A stretch of DNA of 64,000 nucleotides. It comes from Pseudomonas paralcaligenes (GTDB lineage Bacteria; Pseudomonadota; Gammaproteobacteria; Pseudomonadales; Pseudomonadaceae). Where the stretch lies: NCBI RefSeq assembly GCF_019655855.1, contig NZ_BPFX01000006.1:124001-188000 (forward strand), read 5' to 3'. The position numbers and the translations under genes were made by a program. Positions within the stretch are counted from its first letter, which is position 1. The number at the start of each line of letters is the position of its first letter. This document shows positions 16,012 through 26,583 of the stretch, piece after piece. The notes beneath the pieces were generated by a model. That model was not told where the DNA came from. It made no database searches and saw only the letters and a program-made list of their open reading frames with translations.

Positions 16012-16838
16012 GCCGGCCACCGTCCCAGGGAAATGCGCTCATGGCCGCCCAGGTCGCGGCGGCTCTCCACGGCGAGGAAGCCGGCGTCGCTCAGCAGCGC
16101 TCGCACCGCCTCGGCCTGATCATAGCCATGCTCCAGCAGCAGCCAGCCGCCGACCTCCAGATGCTGCGGCGCCTCGCCAATGATCTGGCGAATATCGTCC
16201 AGGCCATCGGCGCCGGCCACCAGCGCGCTCAGCGGCTCGAAGCGCACATCGCCCTCGGCCAGGTGGCGATCCTGCGCGGCGATATAGGGCGGGTTGCTGA
16301 CGATCAGGCCGAAGCGCTCGCCGGCCAGCGCCTCGAACCAGCTGCTCTGGCGGAACTCGGCATTGTCCAGCTTGAGGCGCTGGCGATTGCGCTCGGCCAA
16401 CGCCACCGCCTCGGCGATGCGGTCCACACCAGTCACCGTCCAACCACCGCGCTCGCTGGCCAGGGCCAGGGCGATGGCGCCGGTGCCGGTGCCCAGGTCG
16501 AGGACGCGCAAGGGCGTGGCCGGTACCAGCTGCAGCACAGTCTCCACCAGCAGCTCGGTATCGGGGCGGGGAATCAGGGTGTGCGGCGCGACCTCCAGCT
16601 CCAGGCTCCAGAAGCCCTGGTGGCCGAGGATGTAGGCCACCGGCTCGCCGGCGCGGCGGCGTTCGAGCATGGCGGAGAAGGTGGCGAGCTGCGCGTCATC
16701 CGGCTCGTGCTCGGGCCAGGTGCGCAGGTAGCTGCGCGGCTTGCCGAGGGCGGCGGCCAGCAGCAGCTCGGCATCCAGCCGCGCCGTCGGCGAATCGGGC
16801 AGCGCCACGCTATCGAGCAGGGATTGGATGGAGGCCAT
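16008..16838 (-). CDS. prmC: Release factor glutamine N5-methyltransferase
   Basis: Methylates the Gln of the GGQ motif of release factors RF1 and RF2. It has 276 residues with an N-terminal helical domain (1-85), the SAM-binding [13 protein letters not shown] (112-124) and the substrate-binding NPPY (182-185). Its direct substrate, RF1, is encoded immediately upstream by prfA. The open frame continues 42 codons upstream, but that part translates the palindromic repeats; the ATG at 16836-16838 begins the conserved domain. The stop overlaps the moeB start. Confidence 0.96.
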   Translation of the reverse strand: MASIQSLLDSVALPDSPTARLDAELLLAAALGKPRSYLRTWPEHEPDDAQLATFSAMLERRRAGEPVAYILGHQGFWSLELEVAPHTLIPRPDTELLVETVLQLVPATPLRVLDLGTGTGAIALALASERGGWTVTGVDRIAEAVALAERNRQRLKLDNAEFRQSSWFEALAGERFGLIVSNPPYIAAQDRHLAEGDVRFEPLSALVAGADGLDDIRQIIGEAPQHLEVGGWLLLEHGYDQAEAVRALLSDAGFLAVESRRDLGGHERISLGRWPA

Positions 16839-16860
16839 GCACGAGGTCCTATGCCTGTAG

Positions 16861-16961
16861 CTCCCTCTCCCCTTGGGAGAGGGCTGGGGTGAGGGTGACA
16901 CAGGCCACTCGGAGCCACCTGAAATCCTCACCCCCGGCCCCTCTCCCACAGGAGAAGGGTG
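16861..16961. repeat. CTCTCCC-type inverted repeat pair between prfA and prmC
   Basis: Two units of the CCCTCTCCC...GGGAGAGGG family, 16861-16894 and 16926-16961, with their GGGGTGAGGG / CCTCACCCCC tails facing each other. The pair fills the 127-base gap between prfA and prmC inside an otherwise tightly packed gene string. Confidence 0.75.
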
Positions 16962-16965
16962 CAAA

Positions 16966-18048
16966 TCAATCGCCCAGGGCGGCCAGCTGGTCGGCCTGGT
17001 ATTCCTGCAGCAGCGGTTCGATCACCTGCTCCACTGCCCCGCCGATCACTTCGTTCAGCGAATACAGGGTCAGGTTGATGCGGTGATCGGTGACCCGACC
17101 CTGGGGGAAGTTATAGGTGCGGATGCGTTCGGAACGATCGCCGGAGCCCACCAGCAGCTTGCGCGTGTCGGAGATTTCCTTGTGCGCGGCGGCGTCCTGC
17201 TGGTCCTGCAGCTTGGCCGCCAGCCAGACCATGGCCTTGGCGCGGTTCTTGTGCTGCGAGCGCTCTTCCTGGCACTCGACCACCATGCCGGTCGGAATGT
17301 GGGTGATGCGGATCGCCGAGTCGGTCTTGTTCACGTGCTGGCCGCCGGCGCCGGATGCGCGGTAGGTGTCCACGCGCAGGTCGGCCGGGTTGATCTCGAT
17401 GGCCTGCTGCTCGTCCGGCTCGGGCAGCACGGCGACGGTGCAGGCCGAGGTATGGATGCGCCCCTGGGACTCGGTCTCCGGCACACGCTGCACGCGGTGG
17501 GCGCCGGACTCGAACTTGAGCTTGGCGTAGACGTTGTCGCCCTCGACGCGGCTGATGACTTCCTTGTAGCCGCCGTGCTCGCCGATGTTCTCGGAGAGAA
17601 TCTCGACCCGCCAGCCCTGGCGCTCGGCGTAGCGCGAATACATGCGGAACAGGTCGCCGGAGAAGATCGCCGCCTCGTCGCCGCCAGTGCCGGCGCGGAT
17701 TTCCAGGAACACGTTGCGGCCGTCGTTGGGGTCCTTGGGCAGCAGCATGCGCTGCAGGCGGTCCTCCAGTTCGACCAGCGCCTCCCTGGCCTGGGCGACT
17801 TCTTCCTCGGCCATCTCGCGCAGGTCCGGGTCGCTGTCCTTGAGCAGCGCCTGGGCGCCCTCGAGGTCGTCCTGGGTCTTGCGGAATTCGCGGTAGGCGC
17901 CGATTACCGGCTCGACCTCGGCGTACTCCTTGGAGTAGGCGCGGAAACGGGTCTGGTCGCCGATCACTTCGCCGTCGCCGAGCAGCGCGGTGAGTTCCTC
18001 GAAGCGATCGTGGAGGATGTCGAGTTTCTTCAGCAGGGAGGCTTTCAT
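16966..18048 (-). CDS. prfA: Peptide chain release factor 1
   Basis: Recognises UAA and UAG stop codons and triggers peptide release. It has 360 residues, the same as E. coli RF1. The codon-recognition tripeptide region reads [10 protein letters not shown] (PxT at 190-192), and the catalytic GGQ is at 235-237 in [14 protein letters not shown]. The [17 protein letters not shown] region follows. The start ATG overlaps the hemA stop (ATGA). Its modifying enzyme PrmC is encoded next, after a repeat-filled gap. Confidence 0.98.
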   Translation of the reverse strand: MKASLLKKLDILHDRFEELTALLGDGEVIGDQTRFRAYSKEYAEVEPVIGAYREFRKTQDDLEGAQALLKDSDPDLREMAEEEVAQAREALVELEDRLQRMLLPKDPNDGRNVFLEIRAGTGGDEAAIFSGDLFRMYSRYAERQGWRVEILSENIGEHGGYKEVISRVEGDNVYAKLKFESGAHRVQRVPETESQGRIHTSACTVAVLPEPDEQQAIEINPADLRVDTYRASGAGGQHVNKTDSAIRITHIPTGMVVECQEERSQHKNRAKAMVWLAAKLQDQQDAAAHKEISDTRKLLVGSGDRSERIRTYNFPQGRVTDHRINLTLYSLNEVIGGAVEQVIEPLLQEYQADQLAALGD

Positions 18049-19313
18049 GTCTTGCTCGGGCCCTCGTCGAGGGCAAACAGTTCCTGGGCCACGGCCAGCG
18101 CTTCGAAGCGGCCGTCGGCGGAGATTTTCTTCAGCTGCACGCTGGGCGCGTGCAACAGCTTGTTGGTCAGGCCGCGGGCCAGCTGGGCCAGCACGTCCTC
18201 GGCGCTGCTGCCGTTGGCAAGCATGCGCTGGGCCTTGGCCAGTTCCTCGTCGCGCAGGCGCTCGGCCTGCTGGCGGTAGGCGCGCAGCACGTCCACCGCG
18301 GCCAGTTCGCGCAGGCGCTGCATGAAGTCGTCGGCACCGACGCTGACCAGCTCCTCGGCGGCCTGGGCGGCGCCCTGGCGGCTCTTGAGGTTCTCCTCGA
18401 TGACCTCGTGCAGGTCGTCCACCGTATAGAGGTAGACGTCGTCCAGCTCGCCCACCTCCGGCTCGATATCGCGCGGCACGGCGATGTCGACCATGAACAT
18501 GGGCTTGTGCTTGCGCTGTTTCAGCGCGCGCTCCACCGCACCCTTGCCGAGGATCGGCAACTGGCTGGCGGTGGAGCTGATGACGATGTCGCTGTACGCC
18601 AGCTCCTGGGGAATGTCGGCCAGCAACACGGCGTGGGCGCCGAACTGCTCGGCCAGCTGGCTGGCGCGCTCCAGGGTGCGGTTGGCGACGACGATGCGCT
18701 TCACGCCCTGGTCGTGCAGGTGGCGGGCGACCAGGCTGATGGTCTCGCCGGCGCCGATCAGCAGGGCCTGACTGCGCTGCAGGTCGGCGAAGATCTGCCG
18801 GGCCAGGCTGACCGCGGCGAACGCCACGGACACCGGGTTCTCGCCGATGGCGGTGTCGGTGCGCACCGTCTTGGCGGTGCTGAAGGTGGCCTGGAACAGG
18901 CGGCCCAGCAACGGCCCGACGGTGCCGGCCTCGCGCGCCACGGCGTAGGCCGATTTCATCTGGCCTAGGATCTGCGGCTCGCCGAGCACCATGGAGTCGA
19001 GCCCCGAGGCCACCCGCATCATGTGTCGCACGGCCTCGTTGTCCTGGTGGATGTAGGCGCAGGCGCGCAGCTCGTCGAGGCTGAGGCGGTGATAGTCCGC
19101 GAGCCAGCGCAGCACCTCGTCGGCGGACAGCTGGTCCTGCTCCAGATACAGCTCGCTGCGGTTGCAGGTGGAGAGGATCGCCGCCTCGCGGCTGGGCGTG
19201 ACGCGACACAACTGCTGCAGGGCCTCGACCAGTTGCTCGGGAGTGAAGGCCACGCGCTCGCGGACGTCCACCGAGGCGGTCTTGTGGTTGATGCCGAGGG
19301 CGAGGAAGGCCAT
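18045..19313 (-). CDS. hemA: Glutamyl-tRNA reductase
   Basis: Reduces glutamyl-tRNA to glutamate-1-semialdehyde with NADPH, the first step of C5-type tetrapyrrole synthesis. It has 422 residues. The catalytic Cys50 lies in [11 protein letters not shown], the catalytic domain ends with [18 protein letters not shown], and a Rossmann domain begins at [15 protein letters not shown] helical dimerisation domain completes the protein. It is the first gene of the minus-strand string, with a 233-base divergent gap to the TPR lipoprotein gene. Coupling to prfA is by a 4-base overlap. Confidence 0.98.
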   Translation of the reverse strand: MAFLALGINHKTASVDVRERVAFTPEQLVEALQQLCRVTPSREAAILSTCNRSELYLEQDQLSADEVLRWLADYHRLSLDELRACAYIHQDNEAVRHMMRVASGLDSMVLGEPQILGQMKSAYAVAREAGTVGPLLGRLFQATFSTAKTVRTDTAIGENPVSVAFAAVSLARQIFADLQRSQALLIGAGETISLVARHLHDQGVKRIVVANRTLERASQLAEQFGAHAVLLADIPQELAYSDIVISSTASQLPILGKGAVERALKQRKHKPMFMVDIAVPRDIEPEVGELDDVYLYTVDDLHEVIEENLKSRQGAAQAAEELVSVGADDFMQRLRELAAVDVLRAYRQQAERLRDEELAKAQRMLANGSSAEDVLAQLARGLTNKLLHAPSVQLKKISADGRFEALAVAQELFALDEGPSKT

Positions 19314-19546
19314 GCAGGGTCGCTAGGGGAATTCGGGATAGCGGGCGATTGTCCTACGTCACCCAAGGGAGAACAACTATTGCGACAAATTGACCCGATA
19401 GCGGCCATGCCCCCGCTCGAAACGACCGGACCGGCCACTCCACCAGGCCCGGCCAGACGCCCCGGCGAAACCCACGCGGCGCGGTGGGCTTGCCGCCGCC
19501 GCTTGTGTCATGATGCAGCCACGCCACGAATCGCACCTTTCCTTAT

Positions 19547-21274
19547 ATGAACAAATCCCTCGCGTTGCTGACCGCCTCCCTCCTGCTCGCCGGCTGCCAG
19601 AGCCTGGCCCCCTCGCCCGACGGCACCCCGCCGGTGGAGGACGCGGCAGCCAGCAAGGCTCCGGCGGCGCCCAAGCAATACGCCTCGTTCAGCGAGGAAA
19701 CCCTGTATTCGCTGCTCGCCGCCGAACTGGCCGGCCAGCGCGATCGCTTCGACATCGCCCTCGGCAACTACGTGCAGCAGGCCAACGCCACCCAGGACCC
19801 CGGCGTGGCCGAGCGCTCCTTCCGCATCGCCGAGTACCTGGGCGCCGAGCAGGCCGCCCTGGACAGCGCGCTGATCTGGTCGAACAGCGCGCCCGACAGC
19901 GTCGACGCCCAGCGCGCCGCCGCCATCCAGCTGGCCCGCGCCGGCCGCTACGACGAATCCATGGCCTACATGGAGAAGGTGCTGCAGGGCCAGGGCGACA
20001 CCCACTTCGACTTCCTCGCCCTGTCCGCCGCCGAGACCGACCCGGACACCCGCGCCGGCCTGTTGCAGAGCTTCGACCGCCTGCTGCAGAAGTACCCGGA
20101 GAACGGCCAGCTGCTGTTCGGCAAGGCACTGCTGCTGCATCAGGACGGCCGCGCCGAGGAAGCCCTCGAACTGCTCGAAGACCACGCCGCCAGCGAGGAG
20201 GAAATCCCCCCGCTGCTGCTGCGCACCCGTCTGCTGCAGAGCCTGGATCGCGGCAAGGAAGCGCTGCCGCTGCTGAAGAGCGGCATCAAGCGCCACCCCG
20301 ACGACAAGCGCGTACGCCTGGCCTATGCCCGCCAGCTGGTCGAACTGGGTCGCCTGGACGACGCCCGGAGCGAGTTCGCTGGCCTGGTCCAGCAGTTCCC
20401 CGACGACGACGACCTGCGCTACTCGCTGGCGCTGGTCTCCCTGGAGGCCGAGGCCTGGGACGAGGCCGCCGTCTACCTGGAAGAACTGGTGGCGCGCGAT
20501 GCCCACGTCGATGCCGCCCATTTCAATCTGGGCCGCCTCTACGAGCAGCGCGGCGATCAGGAGAGCGCGCTGGTCGAATATGGCCTGGTCGGCCCCGGTG
20601 ACGACTACCTGCCGGCCCAGCTGCGCCAGACCGAGATCCTGTTCGACAGCGATCGCGCCGCCGAAGCCGGCAGCCGCCTGAGCCGCAGCCGCGAGAGCCA
20701 GCCCGACTACGCCATCCAGCTGTACCTGATCGAGTCCGAGGCCCTGGCCAACCGCCAGCGCCTGGACGAGGCGTGGAAGGTGATCGGCCAGGCCCTGGCG
20801 CAGTTCCCGGGCGACACCAACCTGCTCTACACCCGCGCCATGCTGGCCGAGAAACGCGGCGACCTGGACGGCCTGGAGCGCGACCTGCGCGGCATCATCG
20901 AGCGTGAACCGGACAACGCCACCGCGCTGAACGCCCTCGGCTACACCCTGGCCGACCGCACCACCCGCTACGAGGAAGCCAGGGAGCTGATCGAGCGGGC
21001 CCACGTGCTCAACCCCGGCGACGCCGCCACTCTCGACAGCCTCGGCTGGGTCAACTACCGCCTGGGCAACCTGGACGTGGCCGAGCGCTACCTGCGCGCC
21101 GCCCTGCTCAAGTTCCCCGACCACGAGGTCGCCGCCCACCTCGGCGAAGTGCTCTGGGTCCGCGGCAAGCAGCGCGAGGCTCGCGAGGTGTGGGCCAAGG
21201 CCCTCGAAGCCCAGCCCGACAGCCCCATCCTGCGCTCCACCATCCAGCGCCTGACCGGTTCGGAGAAGCTCTGA
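19547..21274 (+). CDS. TPR-repeat outer-membrane lipoprotein
   Basis: A 575-residue lipoprotein. The signal peptide ends in LLAGCQS (lipobox, Cys17), and the +2 Gln predicts sorting to the outer membrane. An Ala/Pro linker follows, then about ten TPR units through the C-terminus (for example LGRLYEQRGDQESALVEYG and LGWVNYRLGNLDVAERYL). In P. aeruginosa a homologue sits at the same place between hemA and lolB. A scaffold role is likely, but the partner is not known. It is divergent from hemA, and lolB follows after 3 bases. Confidence 0.92.
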   Translation: MNKSLALLTASLLLAGCQSLAPSPDGTPPVEDAAASKAPAAPKQYASFSEETLYSLLAAELAGQRDRFDIALGNYVQQANATQDPGVAERSFRIAEYLGAEQAALDSALIWSNSAPDSVDAQRAAAIQLARAGRYDESMAYMEKVLQGQGDTHFDFLALSAAETDPDTRAGLLQSFDRLLQKYPENGQLLFGKALLLHQDGRAEEALELLEDHAASEEEIPPLLLRTRLLQSLDRGKEALPLLKSGIKRHPDDKRVRLAYARQLVELGRLDDARSEFAGLVQQFPDDDDLRYSLALVSLEAEAWDEAAVYLEELVARDAHVDAAHFNLGRLYEQRGDQESALVEYGLVGPGDDYLPAQLRQTEILFDSDRAAEAGSRLSRSRESQPDYAIQLYLIESEALANRQRLDEAWKVIGQALAQFPGDTNLLYTRAMLAEKRGDLDGLERDLRGIIEREPDNATALNALGYTLADRTTRYEEARELIERAHVLNPGDAATLDSLGWVNYRLGNLDVAERYLRAALLKFPDHEVAAHLGEVLWVRGKQREAREVWAKALEAQPDSPILRSTIQRLTGSEKL

Positions 21275-21277
21275 CCC

Positions 21278-21892
21278 ATGTTTCGCCACGTTCTCGTCCT
21301 CAGCCTGATCGCACTCCTCGCCGGCTGCGCCGGCCTCACCAGCCGCGAGGCCGTGGAGGGCCGGGGCGACCGGCAGCAGTGGCAGGCGCACAAGGCCAGG
21401 GTCGCCGCTCTGGACGGCTGGCAGATCAACGGCAAGGTCGGCATCCGCGCACCGAAGGACTCGGGCAGCGGCACCCTGTTCTGGCTGCAGCGCCAGGACT
21501 ACTTCGACATCCGCCTGTCCGGCCCGCTGGGCCGGGGTGCCGCGCGCCTGACCGGGCGCGAGGGCAACGTCATGCTGGAAGTAGCCAACCAGGGCCGCTA
21601 CGAAGCCGAGTCGCCCGAGGCCCTGCTGGAAGAACAGCTCGGCTGGCGCCTGCCGGTGTCGCACCTGCTGTGGTGGGTGCGCGGCCTGCCCGCGCCGGGC
21701 AGCAAGAGCCGCGTCACCCTCGACGAGAACAGCCACCTGGCGCGCCTGGAACAGGACGGCTGGAAGCTGGAATACCTGAGCTACGCCGAGCAGAAAGGCT
21801 ATCGCCTGCCCGAGCGCATCAAGCTGCACGGCACCGACCTCGACATCACCCTGGTGATCAAGGACTGGCAGCCGCGCCAGCTCGGCCAGTAG
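21278..21892 (+). CDS. lolB: Outer-membrane lipoprotein receptor LolB
   Basis: Accepts lipoproteins from LolA and inserts them in the outer membrane. It has 204 residues with a lipobox LLAGCAG (Cys17), then an 11-strand barrel-type domain with [40 protein letters not shown] and a Leu/Pro loop region typical of LolB. It lies 3 bases after the TPR lipoprotein gene and 99 bases before ispE, as in other pseudomonads. Confidence 0.95.
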   Translation: MFRHVLVLSLIALLAGCAGLTSREAVEGRGDRQQWQAHKARVAALDGWQINGKVGIRAPKDSGSGTLFWLQRQDYFDIRLSGPLGRGAARLTGREGNVMLEVANQGRYEAESPEALLEEQLGWRLPVSHLLWWVRGLPAPGSKSRVTLDENSHLARLEQDGWKLEYLSYAEQKGYRLPERIKLHGTDLDITLVIKDWQPRQLGQ

Positions 21893-21920
21893 CAGCGGCC
21901 TCGACCCGCGAACCCACCCT

Positions 21921-21985
21921 GTAGCCCGGATGTGGTCCGGGCAACGACACCACCGGAAGCGCCCCGGCCCGTATCCGGGCCACGA
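21921..21985. repeat. GTAGCCCGGATG-type hairpin repeats
   Basis: In the lolB-ispE gap, GTAGCCCGGATG followed by GGTCCGGGC forms a hairpin (stem GCCCGGA / TCCGGGC), and a second CCCGTATCCGGGC element follows. A close copy (GTAGTCCGGATGCAATCCGG) is at 33823-33842. Confidence 0.6.
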
Positions 21986-21991
21986 CTGCCC

Positions 21992-22867
21992 ATGACGACC
22001 CAAGCCATTCCCGACCACGCCGAACTGATCCTGCCTGCCCCGGCCAAGCTCAATCTGATGCTGCACATCCTCGGCCGCCGCGCCGACGGCTACCACCAGC
22101 TGCAGACCCTGTTCCAGTTCCTCGACCACGGCGACGAGCTGGGCTTCTCCCGCCGCGAGGATGGCGAGATCGTCCTGCACACCGAGATCGCCGGCGTGCC
22201 CCACGACAGCAACCTGATCGTGCGCGCCGCGCGCCGCCTGCAAGAGGAGTCCGGCACCGCCCTAGGCGCCGATATCTGGCTGGACAAACGCCTGCCCATG
22301 GGCGGCGGCATCGGCGGCGGCAGCTCGGACGCGGCCACCACCCTGCTCGGCCTGGACCGCCTGTGGCAACTGGGCTGGGACGAGGATCGCCTGGCCGCCC
22401 TGGGCCTGACCCTGGGCGCCGACGTGCCGGTGTTCGTGCGCGGCCGCGCGGCCTTCGCCGAGGGCGTGGGCGAACGGCTGCAGCCGGTGGAACTGGAAGA
22501 ACCCTGGTTCCTGGTCGCCGTCCCGCAGGTCAGCATCAGCACCGCGGAAGTTTTTGCCGACCCCGAGTTGACACGTGATACCCCCGCCATTACAGTTCGC
22601 AGCCTTCCCGAGGGGGGCGGTCGTAACGACTGCCAGCCGGTTGTCGAGAAGCGCTACCCCGAAGTGCGTAACGCTCTGATAACGCTCAACAAATTTGTTG
22701 CAGCAAAGATGACCGGAACCGGAGCTTGCGTGTTTGGGAGCTTCCCAAACCAGGCCGATGCTGATAAAGTCTCGCGCCAACTTCCGGCCACCCTGCCGAG
22801 CTTCATCGCTCGCGGCTGCAATCGGTCTCCGTTGCACCGCAGGCTCGAAACGGCAACTCGGAAGTGA
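21992..22867 (+). CDS. ispE: 4-diphosphocytidyl-2-C-methyl-D-erythritol kinase
   Basis: GHMP kinase of the MEP isoprenoid pathway; it phosphorylates the 2-hydroxyl of CDP-methylerythritol. It has 291 residues with the N-terminal [21 protein letters not shown] motif split around the catalytic lysine, the ATP loop [15 protein letters not shown] (101-115), and the third GHMP motif [12 protein letters not shown] near the end. The ATG at 21992 begins the conserved part; an upstream in-frame GTG runs through the repeat. The last 90 codons have visibly lower GC and different codon choice than the rest, directly before the tRNA genes. The stop lies 26 bases before the first tRNA. Confidence 0.96.
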   Translation: MTTQAIPDHAELILPAPAKLNLMLHILGRRADGYHQLQTLFQFLDHGDELGFSRREDGEIVLHTEIAGVPHDSNLIVRAARRLQEESGTALGADIWLDKRLPMGGGIGGGSSDAATTLLGLDRLWQLGWDEDRLAALGLTLGADVPVFVRGRAAFAEGVGERLQPVELEEPWFLVAVPQVSISTAEVFADPELTRDTPAITVRSLPEGGGRNDCQPVVEKRYPEVRNALITLNKFVAAKMTGTGACVFGSFPNQADADKVSRQLPATLPSFIARGCNRSPLHRRLETATRK

Positions 22868-22893
22868 ATGCGGGAACGTCGGTTATCCGATAC

Positions 22894-22968
22894 AGGGGCG
22901 TCGCCAAGCGGTAAGGCAGCAGGTTTTGATCCTGCCATGCGTTGGTTCGAATCCAGCCGCCCCTGCCA
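22894..22968 (+). tRNA. tRNA-Gln (TTG anticodon), copy 1
   Basis: 75 bases folding as a cloverleaf with CCA encoded. The acceptor pairs AGGGGCG with CGCCCCT, the anticodon loop is TTTTGAT with TTG in the middle, and the T-arm is GTTGGTTCGAATCCAGC. It reads CAA and, by wobble, CAG. Confidence 0.95.
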
Positions 22969-22996
22969 TAACCTCCCAGCATTCGACAGACTCCAC

Positions 22997-23071
22997 AGGG
23001 GCGTCGCCAAGCGGTAAGGCAGCAGGTTTTGATCCTGCCATGCGTTGGTTCGAATCCAGCCGCCCCTGCCA
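22997..23071 (+). tRNA. tRNA-Gln (TTG anticodon), copy 2
   Basis: Identical over all 75 bases to the first copy and placed 28 bases after it. A terminator follows 9 bases downstream, so both are probably cut from one transcript. Confidence 0.95.
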
Positions 23072-23080
23072 TACACTCGA

Positions 23081-23119
23081 AAGCTGTTCAGAGAGCCAGG
23101 CTTTTTGAACAGCTTTTTT
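23081..23119 (+). terminator. Intrinsic terminator after the tRNA-Gln pair
   Basis: A 10-bp stem (AAGCTGTTCA / TGAACAGCTT) around a 15-base loop, ending in a run of T residues. It lies 31 bases before the prs start, so prs is either expressed by read-through or from a promoter inside the tRNA region. Confidence 0.85.
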
Positions 23120-23149
23120 CATCGGAACCACACCAGGCAGGTACTGCGC

Positions 23150-24091
23150 GTGTCCAAGATGATGGTCTTCACGGGGAACTCCAACCCCGACCTGGCTCGT
23201 CGCATCGTGCGTCAGCTGCATATCCCCCTGGGCGATGCTTCCGTAGGCAAGTTCTCCGACGGCGAAATCAGCGCCGAGATCAACGAGAACGTGCGCGGCA
23301 AGGATGTCTTCATCATCCAGCCGACCTGCGCGCCGACCAACGACAACCTGATGGAACTGGTGGTGATGGCCGACGCCTTCCGCCGTTCCTCGGCGACCCG
23401 CATCACCGCCGTCATCCCCTACTTCGGCTATGCCCGCCAGGATCGCCGCCCGCGTTCCGCCCGCGTGGCGATCAGCGCCAAGGTGGTGGCCGACATGCTG
23501 ACCGTGGTCGGCATCGACCGCGTGCTCACCGTCGACCTGCACGCCGACCAGATCCAGGGCTTCTTCGACGTTCCGGTGGACAACATCTACGGCTCCCCGG
23601 TGCTGACCGACGACATCCAGGACCAGCGCTTCGAGAACCTGATGATCGTCTCCCCGGACATCGGTGGTGTGGTCCGCGCCCGCGCCGTGGCCAAGAGCCT
23701 GGGCGTCGACCTGGCGATCATCGACAAGCGCCGCGAGAAGGCCAACGTCTCCGAAGTCATGCACATCATTGGCGATGTCGAGGGCCGCACCTGCGTGCTG
23801 GTCGACGACATGGTCGATACCGCCGGCACCCTGTGCCACGCCGCCAAGGCCCTGAAGGACCACGGCGCCTCGAAGGTCTACGCCTACGCCACCCACCCGG
23901 TGCTGTCCGGCCGCGCCATCGAGAACCTCGAGAATTCCGTGCTGGACGCACTGGTGGTGACCAACACCATCCCGCTGTCCGCCGCGGCCCAGGCCTGCTC
24001 GCGCATCCGCCAGCTGGACATGGCCCCCGTCATCGCCGAAGCGGTCCGCCGCATCAGCAACGAAGAATCGATCAGCGCCATGTTCCGCTAA
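23150..24091 (+). CDS. prs: Ribose-phosphate pyrophosphokinase
   Basis: Makes PRPP from ribose-5-phosphate and ATP for purine, pyrimidine, His, Trp and NAD synthesis. It has 313 residues, identical in length to the P. aeruginosa enzyme. The GTG start begins [10 protein letters not shown]; the frame is open back into the tRNA but that part is not protein. Visible motifs: [17 protein letters not shown], the catalytic flexible loop [12 protein letters not shown], and the PRPP-binding [17 protein letters not shown] also feeds the purM/purN pathway encoded further right. Confidence 0.97.
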   Translation: MSKMMVFTGNSNPDLARRIVRQLHIPLGDASVGKFSDGEISAEINENVRGKDVFIIQPTCAPTNDNLMELVVMADAFRRSSATRITAVIPYFGYARQDRRPRSARVAISAKVVADMLTVVGIDRVLTVDLHADQIQGFFDVPVDNIYGSPVLTDDIQDQRFENLMIVSPDIGGVVRARAVAKSLGVDLAIIDKRREKANVSEVMHIIGDVEGRTCVLVDDMVDTAGTLCHAAKALKDHGASKVYAYATHPVLSGRAIENLENSVLDALVVTNTIPLSAAAQACSRIRQLDMAPVIAEAVRRISNEESISAMFR

Positions 24092-24113
24092 GGAACGGCG
24101 CCGACGTAAAGCG

Positions 24114-24136
24114 CCCCGCCCCGAGCGGGGTTTTTT
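24114..24136 (+). terminator. Intrinsic terminator after prs
   Basis: CCCCGC / GCGGGG stem with a 5-base loop followed by six T residues, 23 bases after the prs stop. Confidence 0.92.
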
Positions 24137-24197
24137 GCCCTACCGCCCAACGCTGGTCGCAAGCGTGAAGGCGGTTTGGTTATTTTGGAGAAGTGAA

Positions 24198-24806
24198 ATG
24201 ACTGTTGAATTTGCCCTGAATGCCGAAGTGCGTTCCGACCTGGGGAAAGGTGCGAGCCGCCGCCTGCGTCGTAACGAAAACCTGGTTCCCGCCGTGATCT
24301 ACGGTGGCGAGAAGCCGGCCCAATCCATCAGCCTGCTGGCCAAAGACCTGGCCAAGCTGCTGGAAAACGAAGCCGCCTTCAGCCACGTGCTGGCCCTGAA
24401 CGTCGCCGGCGCCGCCGAAAACGTCGTGATCAAGGCCCTGCAACGCCACCCGTCCAAGGGCTACGTGATGCACGCCGACTTCGTCCGCGTCGTCGCCGGC
24501 CAGAAACTGAGCGCCCACGTTCCCCTGCACTTCGTCAACGAAGCCAGCTCCGTCGGCGTGAAGCAGCAAGGCGGCGAAGTGTCCCACACCATCAGCGAAG
24601 TCGAAGTTTCCTGCCAGCCGCAAGACCTGCCGGAATTCATCGAAGTCGACCTGGCCAAGGTGGAAGTCGGCCAGATCGTTCACCTGTCCGATCTGAAACT
24701 GCCGAAAGGCGTCGAGCTGGTGGCCCTGGCCCACGGCAACGACCTGGCAGTCGCCAACATCCACGCTTCCCGCGTAGCGAAAGACGAGGAAGGCGCAGCC
24801 GAGTAA
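24198..24806 (+). CDS. rplY: 50S ribosomal protein L25, long (CTC) form
   Basis: Binds 5S rRNA. At 202 residues it is the two-domain CTC form: an L25 domain (residues 1-95; the [11 protein letters not shown] and VPAVIYGG motifs) plus a C-terminal beta domain to about 185, then an acidic tail. The ATG has a GGAG site 10 bases upstream. It starts after the prs terminator, so it should have its own promoter, and pth follows after 35 bases. Codon use is strongly biased, as expected for a highly expressed gene. Confidence 0.97.
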   Translation: MTVEFALNAEVRSDLGKGASRRLRRNENLVPAVIYGGEKPAQSISLLAKDLAKLLENEAAFSHVLALNVAGAAENVVIKALQRHPSKGYVMHADFVRVVAGQKLSAHVPLHFVNEASSVGVKQQGGEVSHTISEVEVSCQPQDLPEFIEVDLAKVEVGQIVHLSDLKLPKGVELVALAHGNDLAVANIHASRVAKDEEGAAE

Positions 24807-24841
24807 TCCACTCAGCTCGCCTTTTAAGGAAGGGCCTCTCC

Positions 24842-25426
24842 GTGACTGCTGTGCAACTGATCGTCGGCCTGGGTAACCCGGGCCCCGAGTACGACCAGAC
24901 CCGGCATAACGCAGGGGCCCTTTTCGTTGAGCGCCTGGCCGACAGCCAACGCGTCGGCCTCGCCCTCGACAAGAAGTATTTCGGCCTGGTGGGCAAGTTC
25001 AGCCATCAGGGCCGCGACGTCCGTCTGCTCATCCCCACCACCTACATGAACCGCAGCGGCCAGGCCGTGGCGGCGCTGGCGAACTTCTTTCGCATTCCGG
25101 TGGACGCCATGCTGGTGGCGCACGACGAACTCGACATGCCTCCCGGCGTCGCCAAACTCAAGACCGGCGGCGGCCACGGCGGCCACAACGGCCTGCGCGA
25201 CATCATCGCCCAGTGCGGCAACCAGAACGGCTTCCATCGCCTGCGCCTCGGCATCGGCCACCCCGGCCACGCCAGCCTGGTCTCCGGCTTCGTCCTCGGC
25301 CGCGCCCCGCGCAGCGAGCAGGAGCTGCTGGACAAGAGCGTCGACAACGCCCTCGGCGTGCTGCCCGAGATGCTCGCCGGCGACTGGACCAAGGCCATGC
25401 AGAAACTGCACAGCCAGAAAGCCTGA
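24842..25426 (+). CDS. pth: Peptidyl-tRNA hydrolase
   Basis: Recycles peptidyl-tRNA that drops off ribosomes. It has 194 residues. The start motif is [19 protein letters not shown], with catalytic His22, and the FMN-like [12 protein letters not shown] and HDELDMPPG motifs follow, then the GGHNGLRDI loop. Translation starts at GTG with an AAGGAAGGG site. The order rplY-pth-ychF is conserved in pseudomonads. Confidence 0.97.
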   Translation: MTAVQLIVGLGNPGPEYDQTRHNAGALFVERLADSQRVGLALDKKYFGLVGKFSHQGRDVRLLIPTTYMNRSGQAVAALANFFRIPVDAMLVAHDELDMPPGVAKLKTGGGHGGHNGLRDIIAQCGNQNGFHRLRLGIGHPGHASLVSGFVLGRAPRSEQELLDKSVDNALGVLPEMLAGDWTKAMQKLHSQKA

Positions 25427-25463
25427 CCCTTTCCAACGAATTCATCTCCGCGAGGGATACACC

Positions 25464-26564
<1,101 letters not shown>

Positions 26565-26583
26565 GTGGAAGCCTGGAACCTGC

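Noticed and set aside
16839..16964. N-terminal extension of prmC through the repeats
   Set aside because: The extra 42 codons only translate the palindromic repeat pair; the conserved protein begins at 16838.
17117..18048. RF1 tripeptide PET rather than the E. coli PAT as a sign of altered stop recognition
   Set aside because: The RF1 motif is PxT and variation at the middle position is normal; GGQ and the flanks are intact.
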